A stretch of DNA of 64,000 nucleotides from Brevipalpus yothersi. Lineage: Eukaryota > Arthropoda > Arachnida > Trombidiformes > Tenuipalpidae. Shown here one piece after another: positions 1 through 11,670 of this stretch (the stretch's first letter is position 1; every line of letters begins with the position of its first letter). The DNA is taken from positions 83,743-147,742 of the forward strand of contig QZCP01000047.1 in assembly GCA_003956705.1 (NCBI GenBank). Reading direction: 5' to 3'. The position numbers and the translations under genes are program-made. The notes under the pieces are model-generated. The model was not told the DNA's origin, did no database searches, and was given only the letters and a program-made list of their open reading frames with translations.

Positions 1-123
1 GTGTGTGGATCCTTATCAAGAGGATATCTTCATTCTCAATAACTGGATATCAAATTGTTTGTGATGTTGAAGGATTTAAGTGAAGAACAAGTGACTATTC
101 TAATTATCATTTTTCTCTTCTAG

Positions 124-251
124 TTGATTTGCTCCTGAACTATGAAATTCCATCACCGAATTGGAACCATTTGGACCATATCTTCAGTTCACAGACAGGG
201 ATTTACCAGAACAATGTTATTGCCCTCCTCCTCGACCAATACAGAGATTGA
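124..251 (+). CDS. Terminal exon of an acid lipase (lysosomal acid lipase/gastric lipase family)
   Basis: The 3' coding exon of a gene that begins outside the window. A pyrimidine-rich acceptor ending in TAG at 121-123 precedes it. The exon enters in phase 1 and encodes about 41 residues, ending at TGA 249-251. Seen: the segment PSPNWNHLDHIF followed by a short tail ending in DQYRD. This matches the C-terminus of animal acid lipases, where W-x-H-L-D-F carries the His of the Ser-Asp-His triad; the H-L-D is kept here. The family hydrolyses cholesteryl esters and triglycerides in lysosomes or the gut lumen. The upstream exon is not visible, since the first 120 bases look intronic. An overlapping 107-codon ORF in another frame is a shadow of this exon plus its 3' UTR. 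Confidence 0.75.
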
Positions 252-562
252 AAAATTATGCTCATGAATTAAAAATTTTGTGCCAAAAATCATCTCTGAA
301 TGATAGTTTTATCAGCATCGGGAGCAGTAAAACTTTGTACCATTCATTTATCATGAGTTTGTTCAAATTATCATGGTTTCTTTGCTTCATGAGAAAAAAT
401 TCTGCTAGTTTAGAAGATAATTATTGTGAAATGATCTCCGATCAGCAGATTATCGGTGGGTGTGTGCAGAGAGGAGACACATGATAGAATTATAATACCA
501 AGAAACCCATATCATTACCCATATTTTCAACATTGCTAGGTAAAAATCTAGTAAACCAGAAA

Positions 563-601
<39 letters not shown>

Positions 602-1045
602 ACATCATACTTTCAAGTGAAGTTTTGATATGTACAGACTTTGCCCATGTAAAGATAGCTTATCGCTCCGAGACGAAACTCAAACAACATTACAAGTTGA
701 GCAAAATTCCGATTATATCTGGTTAGGAATGCTCTGTATCTGGATGACAAGATGTTTAAAGGCTGAAGTTCAAGAAGTAGAGATATAATAAGTTGGACTT
801 TTGGTCCAGTGGATCAATGGTGTCAATGCGGAAGATGGAAAAGGAGTGACTACTGATGAGTGGATTCTCTCGCTTATAAATGATTTATTGAAAAAAAATT
901 GATTGATAACTTGTTTCCAAAATGCTAAAAATCGATGATCCTAAATTCACTGAATTTGATTGATTTTTCGAGTCATGTAGGGAGTATCGATAAAAATTTT
1001 GTACCAAAGAAGAGCAACAGTAGCCAAAGGTGGATCGGCGACAAT
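252..1045. other. Intergenic: lipase 3' UTR side and regucalcin 3' side
   Basis: No supportable gene. It holds the lipase 3' flank, a GA microsatellite, and the downstream flank of the minus-strand regucalcin gene. Confidence 0.6.
566..598. repeat. (GA)n microsatellite
   Basis: About 16 uninterrupted GA units. Several similar CT/GA tracts occur in the window (5.3, 55.6, 63.1 and 64.0 kb). Confidence 0.97.
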
Positions 1046-2659
1046 TTACTTTTTAATTTCATTATTATTGTTAAATTGATTTTTGCATGCGAATGGAAGA
1101 TTTCTTGATCCTTTGACATTCTCTTTCTCAAATGTAACCTTAAATATTTTTCCAGCATCAGGTTCAGCTTTTATCTCCTCTGGAGTTGCACCAAAAGTAG
1201 CGGAAGTGATATACAAAGTTGAAAAGTCTGGACCACCGAATGTTGCCGAAGTTGTTCTCATGGCAGGAGTTTTGATAGTGTCGAGCCAAGTTCCTAGAGG
1301 AAAATATTCCAAATGAATTCAAATTCAATCATCTGTGATACTATCTTTTGATACGAATTATTCTCATGAAAACTGAGAGAACAAAAAAGTCTCAATCTCA
1401 GCAATTGACCACATCAAACAGTCGATAAGGATGAATCAACTGACCTGTCTCGGGATCAATTCTCATCACTTTGTTACCATGAAAAACTGCCACGTATATC
1501 TTGCCCGATGAATCTATGGTCATGCCATCAGGAATTTCACGAGGTTCCAATTTATCAGAATGCTTCTTGAAATCGAAAACAGTTTTTCGATTTGCTGATG
1601 AAGAAAAATTAAAATTACATTCATGAAATGCTCGAAAATCCAGAGAAATTCAATTCCTTCAACATACTTATCTCTCCAGTGGCCATATCATAATCGTAAA
1701 TCCAAACTTGATAGGCAAGCGAATCGATGAAGAAAAATTTTTTCGCATCATCAGTCCATGCAAGACCATTGGAAATGGTAATATTAGGCTCTATCTTTTT
1801 AATATTGTAATCTGGATCCATGGAATACAATGATCCCAGGCCAGGCTCAAAAACGCCCGGTTTTCGTTCCCAATTCATTGTACCATAGTATAATCGTCCA
1901 GCAGGATCAACTTTACCTGGAATATTTGATGTTCATTATCATGAAAAGAGAAGAAGAGAATGGAAATAATTTAGACATGATGATGATGATTGATTGCAAT
2001 TAGAGGCAGAATTTTTTCATCTTCTTCTTCATCATCTCTCTCTCTCTCTCCATCTTCCAAGTGCAAAGGGGATCCAAATCAAGAGAGGGATCGACATGGC
2101 AAAAGACGCGTAAAGAGGCGGCTCACTTTGGCAAGTTCATTTGATCGATCAAATGAACGTCTCTCTTGATTTGAAACTGTAACTTTTTGAACACATTTTG
2201 AATATGTTCATCAATAACAACAGTACCGACCACATTGCTAGTGCGAATATGTTTGGATAAGTGTTAATTGTTGGCCTCAACATAATCGATGATGATTGAG
2301 TGTGTCCATTTTCGAATGTTCACACACGTTTCGAAGTAACAGTACATACCGTCATTAATTCGTGTATCTTTACCATCGTCAACATCACCCAAAGGTTTAA
2401 GAGATTGGTTTTTCCAATTTAATTGACAAATGGTACGATTTTGTGATACCAGAAAGTCTTTTGAATCTTCAATTGGCACAATTAGTGTAGCTGCCTCAGG
2501 TAAATGTATCTTATCGTGCTGCTTGGTTACTGGATCCAGTGAATAGCAATCACCACGAATCAGATCAACATGATATAATCGTGAATTACGTTCATCCCAA
2601 TGTGGTCCTTCCCCCAATTCGGTATTATATGTTGATACAATTTCCAGCTTGTGGGCCAT
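1046..2659 (-). CDS. Regucalcin / SMP-30 gluconolactonase-like protein
   Basis: Four exons on the minus strand: 2659-2350, 1916-1668, 1594-1445 and 1293-1046, totalling 957 nt (318 aa). Donors are GTATGT, GTATGT and GTCAGT; acceptors are CCAG, TCAG and CTAG. All three introns are phase 1. The protein opens MAHKLEIVSTYNTELGEGPH, where E of GEGP is a metal ligand in SMP-30. It continues with RINDG (substrate-side Asn/Asp), the ISNGLAW motif (metal-binding Asn) and IPDGMTID (metal-binding Asp), and ends with the family block TTSATFGGPD. SMP-30 proteins are about 300 aa six-bladed propellers acting as Ca/Zn-dependent lactonases in the cytosol. All expected metal-binding motifs are present, so it is probably active. 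The only oddity is a polar tail of about 15 residues. Intron 1 holds a copy of a dispersed repeat. Confidence 0.93.
2048..2215. repeat. Dispersed repeat copy 1, in regucalcin intron 1
   Basis: This stretch reappears, diverged but alignable, at about 40555-40700. Shared blocks include CCAAATCAAGAGAGGGATCG, GGCAAAAGACGC and GCTCACTTTGGCAA. There is no ORF and no clear terminal repeats. It is perhaps a small non-autonomous element. Confidence 0.6.
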
Positions 2660-3666
2660 CGTTCAATGGATTGGAAAATTTGGCAAAATATCGATAAGGT
2701 AAATAATTGGTAAAATTTGAAATAATATATGTGTGTGTAATAAGAACTTTATTTTTTTCACTTGTTTTGTAGGTCAAATAATGATGAATATGTATGGATG
2801 ATTAGGAAACACAATCAAAAGTAACACGCAAAAAGAAAGTAAAAAAATTAAAATCAAGATGTGATTCTTTGGACAAGAGAAAAGTTTCTGACGTGGTGAT
2901 GTGTAGAAAGAGGTGATTTTATGAGCTAAATTGGAGAGACTGATATAAATTGATTCTTTCTCTCTCTCTTTCTCTCTCATACTAACCACTCTTCTTGTTT
3001 CATGTAACTACATCAAACTATGATCGCAATCAATGATCCACTCTCTCTCGACATTTGTGTGTGTAGTGATGTGGTGTGGTTTTGGTTAGCAAGTTAAGTT
3101 TTTCGGGGGAAACATAGTGGGAAACATAGTGGGAAACAACGTGGGAAAAGACAACCGATCGACCAATCCATGATGTGTGCTCATACCAGGATGATTTCAA
3201 GGATAATTGATCATCAATTTTGGTGTGACCATTTAATGCGCCATTTTAATTACTAATCCAATCCAGTCTTGAAAACAATAATTTCAACACTACCACCGTA
3301 TCCCGCTCAAAATGCTAACACACGATGCATGGATGTAAACAAACGTACCAAACCTCGTGGCTTGAGTATATACATTTTGGTTTGGTTTGGTTGGTTGATA
3401 AAGACATGGTGCTGATGATGATGGTATATACCTTCGTTCGGGGCGTGTAATCAAGATCGTTGCTACTGGTGAAGTTTCAAGTGTATTTAGTTTGTAGTTT
3501 ACATCTAGTAGTAACCAGATTTTTTTTCTCTCATTTCGTCATCATCATAATCACGATGGCGAGATTCCAGGGGAAAGCCTGGCAATGTATTGATCAATGC
3601 TACATCGGTCTCATCGGAGGGGAAGATGTGATGATGATGATGATGTAATTAGCACGAGACGCCATG

Positions 3667-3694
3667 GCAAAGAGTAAGTATCATTACTCTTTGC
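3667..3694. repeat. Perfect 11-bp inverted repeat with 6-base loop
   Basis: The arm GCAAAGAGTAA at 3667-3677 is followed by loop GTATCA and the exact complement at 3684-3694. It lies in non-coding DNA; no function is assigned. Confidence 0.85.
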
Positions 3695-5274
3695 ACCATA
3701 GGGCTGTGAGTGTGTTTACTTGACGATGTCATGATTGAGGAAGTAAAAAAGACCCAATAACAAGTGGTTTAAAGAACTCAAAGTAGCTCAAAGATGACTT
3801 TTTTTATTCGATTAATTAAGATGAAAAGATGTGAAAGGTTACGGTTTACATCTTTTTGGTTGCCTCAAAGTAGCCTTCAGCTGATTAATTTAAGACGCAG
3901 TATAAACTGGTTTCCACGGTCAAAGTCCTAAACTAAACTCGTTAACTAGAATCAATTTTTTGAGCTTAATAATTGATTAAAGATAATGTGCTGGAAGTTT
4001 CTGGTAAAATGTAGCACAATTTACCACAAGAAATGATCAAAATGATATTGGACGAAGTTAAATAATTCCACAGTTATAATAACAATTCGTTATCATTTCA
4101 ATTTCAATGATCAATGATCAAGCAAATCATGCTGATATGAAAAGTGGCTAGAGAAACCGTATAGTTCAAGAGTCAGGAAGACCTCATGATTACTGAATCG
4201 ATGGAATTATTGACAACATCTACTACATTCCCAGCATCAAGAATTTTCCAGCCATCGAAACTCATAATCACTCACGAGTATGGTGGTCGTAATTATATTG
4301 ATAACATGATGGCCCTAGTTTATGGAGGGCGAAAAGTATATATACACAAACACACATAATTTTATGCTGGTAGAAGATGAGATTAGATGGTGATCATATC
4401 AGATTAAATGATATCACTCTGAGAAGTATGCAATTATTACATGAGTTTAGGAAAAATTTCATGATTTATTCGTTTATTAGGTAAACGTGATGACATCGTT
4501 GGCCATTGACAATGTTGTGCGTGAAATGTCATTCCATCACGTTGATCACTTGGATAAAGACCTGTCTAATCGGTACTGCTCTTTGATGATTCTGGAAAAG
4601 TTCTCAAGAATTTTGGTGATTCTTCCTTCTGACTTCATTGCAAAACTGACTTCAACAATATATGACCATGTTTATTTGCTACTGGATTTGTTGACACTTT
4701 TCGATCAATTTATTTATCCTCTGGAAAGGTGATAATTAGATGACAACGATTGTCATTTGATTGAGTGTTAATTGGTACCATTCGAGGACCCATGTTTCTC
4801 CGTGTTTCCTTTTCTCATTGTTTGCATGATATTCTCTCATAATTACTGTGACTGTGATAGTGGATGAATATCGACTGAATTGAATAGAGAATGTTAGACA
4901 CTGGATGAAAAAAGAGTGTATACATGTATGAATGCCGAAGGAAAAAGAGGAAGAGAAGAAAAAGAATTTAACGTATCGAAACTTTTGTAGAGAGTTAAAA
5001 TTGAAACGGAAAACCGATGGTAAACTTATACCATTCTGAACACCCATATGGCATGGAGCTGAATCAACGACCTTCGATATCAATTTTGGCCAATTCAGAG
5101 CGATCATCAATTGGAATGGTAAGCAATCTTACTTTTTTCCTCTCTCTCTCTCTCTTTTTGCCTTGATAAATTGTTCTGCTTACAATATCATGGAGGGAAA
5201 TATCAATATAGTAGTAGTAGTAGACTGATTGAACAATTCTCATCACTACTATAATCAACACAGCCACTGAACGA

Positions 5275-5278
<4 letters not shown>

Positions 5279-5344
<66 letters not shown>
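5279..5344. repeat. (CT)n microsatellite upstream of the first SLC41 gene
   Basis: A pure CT tract of about 33 units, 455 bases before the predicted ATG. CT-rich DNA continues to the start codon, probably as 5' UTR or promoter. Confidence 0.97.
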
Positions 5345-5348
<4 letters not shown>

Positions 5349-5799
5349 GCATGATTTGAATCAATCAATTCTCAGTCTATTTTCCTCATCTCGATTATAT
5401 TCTTTCGAACTCTTAGGAATGAAATCAAATCATCAAACCTCAAACCTCAAACCTCAAACAACACATATTCAAGTGAATTGAGCCAGCGTAATGTGATGAA
5501 AGATGAGCATCCGAGAGAGTAGTACAAAGTAGAGTATTTCGATTATCTTCTCATTTCTCTTATATCCTCTTGAGTGAGAGTGATATTTAATTATAAAAGA
5601 AAAATATTGGGAAATAATTTCTCTTGCTCTCGTTTTTCATCTTCCATCTTTTTTTCCCCTCTCTTTCGTCGTTCTCACCTTTTTGTAGACTATTTTCACG
5701 CTCATCACTTAATCGCAATTTATCATTCTCTCATCCGCTATCTTTCATCCTCTCTCTCTCATCCAATCTTTTTATTTTCCCATCCACTAGTTCGAGACA

Positions 5800-8506
5800 A
5801 TGTTAAATACTTTAAATCGTCGTTTAAGAAGTCTTTCACTCAATTTGGATTCCATCAATTCTGTTGACAATGGAGCTGATCGTCGACGGTGCAGCTCAAC
5901 TGGTCACAATAATCATCAAGTGATCATACAACACGAACTATCATCACCATGTAGCGACAATAATGGTCCGGTCAGTTGGTATGTAGATGAACCTGATCGT
6001 ATTCGTTTTGGAACCGGATATGATAATCCAGTGTTCAATGAATTGAACTTGAAAATCAATGGTGACCCAACGCCCAAAATTGTGGTTGTGGACACTGATA
6101 CATCAGTGGCAAAAAGTGCAAATATTATTCAACCTATCAGTGTAGAGAAATTGGAAAAATATCATACCGAATTCGAGGGAACCAATAATTTTTTGCGAAA
6201 AAATGTTCTCACAAACCAGAATGAACTCAAGGTTCCCGATAAAAGCAAAACTGATCTGAATGACTGGAACAATAATCCACCATATCGCAAGGATCGGTCC
6301 TCTAGTACTTATTCGCGAATCAGTTTTGTTTCGTTTAGTGGTCAGCGAAAAAGTCGTCCCGAATTGCTGCAAGATGAATCACCATACAAAGCTCTACGTG
6401 AATTGATTATACCATGCTTGATTGCTGGTTTTGGCAATGTTGCAACCGGTGTGATACTAGCGATGGTTCAAACTTGGGAAGTTTTCGAAAATGTTCCTCA
6501 GCTCAACATTCTTGTACCAGCACTACTTGGTCTAAAAGGCAACGTTGAGATGACTCTGGCATCTCGATTGTCAACGCATGCAAATCTTGGTGATCTAGAT
6601 GACCCAGTAGAAAGAAATCGTATGATTGTTGGAAATATGGCTCTAGTTCAGTGTCAAGCATCGACAGTTGGATTCATTGCTCCAATGATTGCTCTGGCCG
6701 TTTCGTACATATCTCCAACCGAAGGTTCCGATCTAACACTTCATGAGGCTATCCTTTTGATGGCAGGATCGGTGATCACTGCAAATCTTGCGAATCTCTT
6801 GCTTGGCTCGCTGATGTGTACGGTTGTGATTTTATCTCGTCGATTCAAGATCAATCCTGACAATATAGCTACCCCGATTGCAGCTTCGTTCGGAGATTTG
6901 ACCACAATGCTTTTCATTGCTTACATCAGTAAAATGTTATTCCGTATTATACATATGCCATGGATACAGATTGGAATTTTAATCGCCACACTATCTATTA
7001 TACCCTTCTTGGCTTACATAGCTAGCAAACAAAAGTGTACCCAACGTTTGCTAATCACCGGTTGGTTTCCGATTTGTGGAGCAATGTTACTTCAGATTAC
7101 TGGTGGTTTAATTATGGAACACTCCTTGGAACATTTCACAAAGCTAGCAGCTTTTCAACCGGTGATAAATGGTAAGGAAAACTACTTCACATAAAGGTGT
7201 CAGGGTGCCAATCTATTTTACCTGTTTCGGTGTGATATTATCAATAATGTGATTGGAGGGAAAATCTTTCATCATCATGATCATTATGTTTGCTTTAGAT
7301 AGTTGAAAAGTGTGATGATCTTGTAAACTGCAACTCACAAACTTGTCAGTGAAAAAACTCAGAGGTCTATTGATCCAGATGATGATCAGAAATCACATCA
7401 CGATGCTAGAATCGTTTGATCCCAGGCATTTCCAGGGACTTTATTTACTCAAAACTCTTTTCCGGGTTCTCAAGTGATGGTTTAATTCAGAGTATCATGA
7501 TAAACTATTCTCCAGGTATAATGATCCTCCAGATCAAATCTGCAAGTTGAGAAAGAAGAGTGTGAACATCACAATATTATCATTGATTTAGCATCTAACT
7601 AGTTCAAGATCAGCTCTATTATCATGATATCCGGTTTTCATTCTGACGAAAAACATCAATAATCAGAATATGATCTCCTATGAAAATGGGGTCAAGGATA
7701 TTCACCAAGAAAACCTATTCAACAATCGACTTGATAAATCATCGCCGTGAATTTTGCCGTGTCAAATCAAACGCCCAGAATCTAATCTAATAGTCTGATG
7801 TTTTATTTAAAAATTCAATTTCAAATCGTTTTAGGAGTTGGTGGAAATCTTGCAGCCGTTCAAACAAGTCGAATATCAACTTATTTACATCGTCGAGCCC
7901 CCAAGAAATGTCTTCCGGAATGTGATGAGAATGTCTGTAGTTATCCTGGAAAAGTTTTCTTCAATGAAGCAAGTAAGTTTTGTCGTTAGAACTTATACTT
8001 TGCATTTTAATTCAAATTTAATTAACCTTCTCGTTTCTTATTGCTTTCAAGGTGCCCACTCCATCATGGCTCGATTGTTGTTATGTCTTTCCATTCCTAG
8101 TCATATTCTATTTATTTTTCTCATCAAACTCGTGCGTGATCGATTCACAATGACCCCGCTATTTTTCACTTGCTACTTGATAGCAGCAGTTTTTCAAGTG
8201 GCAATCCTCATTCAGATCTCTTACACATTGGTTCATTTTCTTTGGAAGAAAGGTTTCAATCCAGATAATTCAGCTCTACCCTTTTTGACTGCTTTAGGAG
8301 ATTTAATTGGCTCAGCTTTACTTGCCGTAGCATTTGTAGTTTTGATGCTATTTAGTGACATTAATGCTGAAATTTCGAGTGAACCAAATATTCATAAAAT
8401 TATTCATCCATCCAAATATTTGACAACAACACCCGCTTCAACCGAATCCACAACTTTTGATGCTTTCACGACATTCATTACCCCATATTTTACAAAGAAC
8501 TTCTAA
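5800..8506 (+). CDS. SLC41/MgtE-type magnesium transporter, copy A
   Basis: Three exons: 5800-7171, 7835-7972 and 8052-8506, totalling 1965 nt (654 aa), with phase 1 introns and donors GTAAGG and GTAAGT. About 190 polar N-terminal residues precede a membrane core made of two MgtE-like repeats. Repeat 1 starts at SPYKALRELIIPCLIAGFG and holds the signature LVPALLGLKGNVEMTLASRL, then INPDNIATPIAASFGDLTTM. Repeat 2 holds GVGGNLAAVQTSRISTYLH and PDNSALPFLTALGDLIGSAL. Known family: SLC41A1-3 carry Mg2+ across plasma or mitochondrial membranes, and these motifs line the ion path. The ATG is supported by the matching start (NRLRSxSLNLDS) of copy H. The C-terminal exon runs straight to a stop; copies B and H splice to a short fourth exon instead. 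A tandem relative begins 1 kb downstream. Confidence 0.93.
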
Positions 8507-9500
8507 TACACATGTTTTATGTCTTTTTTTGGTCTACGTTTATTTATATCATGTATGAAAAAATTGGTTACAAGGATTGACTCGTATTCGAAAGTGTGAT
8601 TGGGTTGTGCTTACTAACTTGCTCACAATAATCTTCACCATTGTCTCACACATATCGAAATGGACATCCAGGGATGAAAATCTATTGTGATTAGAGATAT
8701 ATCTCAAGTCGGATGCTACTTAAGTCACTCAGTAATATTCGATTCCAAGGTAGAATTTGAATCGTCAGAATCTTTGCATATCAATTACGTATCAGTTGAT
8801 GGCTCTGAGTTCCAGAGAAATCCTAATCAAATGTTATTTGGTTCATTGAGGAGTTAGATGTTCAGAATCACTTTAGCTCCTTAGTTGAAGAATCAGGAGG
8901 ACAGTTCCCTCGTCAAAGCGAATTTGATATAGAGTTCAATGTTTATTTGAATAGTGATACAAAAGTTCAACACTCCTTGTCCTTGCACCTACAACAGGTA
9001 ACATTCTGTTGAATGATCAAGACAGCTCTTAAGAGATATTCAACAGAGGTATGCACAAGCGGTTTATCAAAACATGTAAAAAGAGAGAGAGAGAGAGATA
9101 ATTTCTGTAGTGATGATCAAGCAGAGGAATGATGTATAGCATTTTCGTGGACAAACGATGAAAAAGTATTGAGTTCTGAGTAATGATTACGCCTTTCATT
9201 CGGAAATTTATCAATCTTTACATGAGTGGAGAGAGTGAGAATGGATGAACAATTCATCATCATATGATAAACAAAAAAGGTAAGAATAATGGACCATTAT
9301 CTGTGGTTAATACATAATCAGTTTTAATTCATCCAAAATTCACTTGACAAAACGGTTGAAAAATCGGTATCACATCAATTTTTGCAAATCAGTGTATTCA
9401 TCATTTAGCGAGATGTTTTCCACTCCTCGCTAATTGATACTCGATTGATTAGCATTTATTCACTATTCTTTCGATTTTTTCCTAATTTTTGATTGTAAAA
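8507..9500. other. Intergenic spacer between SLC41 copies A and B
   Basis: No gene seen. It contains a short GA tract near 9080 and AT-rich sequence that should include the copy B promoter. Confidence 0.5.
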
Positions 9501-11670
9501 ATGGTGATTGCTTCAGATAATTGTGTAAAGAGGCAGACTGACCAAACAAATCCCATTACAAGGTTGGAAAATGGTTCTGACCCACTCGACGAACCCAAAA
9601 GTGACCCAGCTAGTCATCAAATGGTTTCACCCACAACTGAATTGAATCTGATTGACTGGGACATAGGTAAATCAGATCTTATTGAAGGTAATTCATTTTT
9701 CAAGAATGATGTGTTCAATCCATTCGTCTTCAGAATTGATGATGAACAGAATCAGCAAACCAAGAAATTGAGTCGGAATACTTCAAGCCCCACTTCGACA
9801 ACGAATCTTCCTTTGAAAGATGTGAATCCAAGTGAACCACTAAGTGTCGAGAAACTTTTCAAAGATTACACAATAGCGAACTTTCCCACCAATAATAATA
9901 TCGAAGCCAACGAAAGGGATCTAGGATTAATCACGACTGAGGGTGATCGAAATGATTTGAACAACAACTATTGCAATCGGCAAAATACAGTTCCATGTTC
10001 TCCAACTGGTACCATACCATCCAATGACCATAATCACCAAGATGATCAAAAACAGTCAAATGAATCTCCTTACAAAGCATTACGCGAGTTAATAGTTCCA
10101 TGTCTAATTGCGGGTCTCGGAAGTGTTGCAACTGGTATCATACTGGCAATGGTACAAACATGGGAAGTTTTCGAAAAGGTACCCCAATTGAATATTCTTG
10201 TGCCAGCTTTATTGGGTTTGAAGGACAATGTTGCTATGACCCTAGCCTCTCGTCTGTCTACTTTCGCAAATCTTGGCGGTTTCGATGATTCATTTGGAAA
10301 GAATCGACTGATAATCTCAAATATGGCTCTAGCCCAATGTCAAGCCTCAACTGTTGGACTTTTCACACCTTTCATTGCTGTTGCTGTTTCTTACATATCT
10401 CCATCTGAGCGGCATAATCTTACCTTCAACAAGATTGTTCTCTTGATAACTGGATCATTGATCACTTCAAATGTTGCGAATTTCTTTCTAAACTTGATGA
10501 TTTGCTGTCTAATTGCTTTGTGTCATCGCTTTAAGATAAATCCTGACAATATAGCCACTCCGTTGGCAGCTTCTTTTGGAGATTTGACCACAATGTTATC
10601 GATAGCTTACATCAGTAGATCATTGTTTCTAATCGAACATTTACCTGGCATTCAGATAGGAATCCTGAGTGGAATGTTATCACTGATCCCTCTCTACGCC
10701 CTTGTAGCCAGCAAGTGTATCTTCACCAAGCGTATACTGATTGGCGGTTGGTTTCCGATTTGTGGCGCAATGCTGATCCAGATTACAGGTGGCTTGATAA
10801 TGGAAAACTCTTTGAGTCGCTTCACAAAGCTGGCTGTTTTTCAGCCTCTCATGAATGGTAAGAATCCATTGTAAAGGATTCGCCAAAATTTGAAATCCTT
10901 AATTCTCTTCGATTCATGAGGGCTATGTCAGTGACCCTTAGTTTCATAGATGATTTCAATTGAATCTTAGGAATTAATATTCTTATTTTAACTAATCATC
11001 ATGAAATTCTAGGAATTGGAAGTAATCTGGGAGCAATTCAGACAAGCCGTAATTCTACATATTTCAATCGAAGAAAACCTGGTGTCTACCTAATAGAGAA
11101 TGAAGGTGATTCCTTTGAAGGAATGATGGATGTTTCCTACAAAAAAGCAAGTAAGCTATTCTTGAACTAATATTTTGGCACTTATTAAGAGAATGTTTTC
11201 CTGATTGCTTTTAGGTTCACACTCAAGTATGGCCCGATTGTTACTATTGTTTTCGATACCTTGCCATATTTTATTTATCTTCTTCATCAAATTGGTCTAC
11301 AATCACTTCACCATGACTCCATTATTCTTCATCTGCTACATAGTAGCAGCCATTATTCAAGTGGCCATTCTGATACAAATCTCTTATTCATTGGTACTTT
11401 TTCTTTGGAAAAGAGGCTTCAATCCAGACAATACAGCTTTGCCGTTTCTGACTGCTTTTGGAGATTTGATTGGATCGGCTCTTCTAGCGATAGCTTTTAT
11501 AGTCATGATGCTTTTCAATGATGTGAATGCTGAAAATGAAACTATCATGATTTCAGCGGGTAAGCATCATGCAAGCTACTCATCCTCATCTTATTTATCT
11601 CATTTTTTCTCTTTTCGTCTCATCAGAGACGACCACGACTCTTCCAGCCTATTTGCTTGATGGTAGCTGA
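9501..11670 (+). CDS. SLC41/MgtE-type transporter, copy B (diverged signature)
   Basis: Four exons: 9501-10857, 11013-11150, 11215-11559 and 11627-11670, totalling 1884 nt (627 aa). All introns are phase 1, and exon 2 is 138 nt as in copies A and H. I start at ATG 9501 because the upstream in-frame extension has only TTG. The two-repeat MgtE core is complete: SPYKALRELIVPCLIAGLG, INPDNIATPLAASFGDLTTM, PDNTALPFLTAFGDLIGSAL. The conserved signature is altered: copy A has GLKGNVEMT, whereas this copy has GLKDNVAMT, losing the Gly and the acidic Glu. The repeat 2 signature is also changed (GIGSNLGAIQTSRNSTYF). With an intact frame this suggests changed ion selectivity or another role rather than decay. 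Exon 4 is short (ends LLDGS) and less certain; reading on past 11559 ends at 11660. Confidence 0.88.

Larger units (their letters stand above)
2660..5799. other. 3.1 kb between regucalcin and the first SLC41 gene
   Basis: Only short ORFs without recognisable protein features. It should contain the regucalcin promoter (divergent) and the SLC41 promoter. Contents seen: a perfect 11-bp inverted repeat at 3667-3694 and a long CT tract at 5279-5344. Confidence 0.5.

Noticed and set aside
161..484. 107-codon plus-strand ORF
   Set aside because: It overlaps the lipase terminal exon in another frame and runs into the 3' UTR; no domain.
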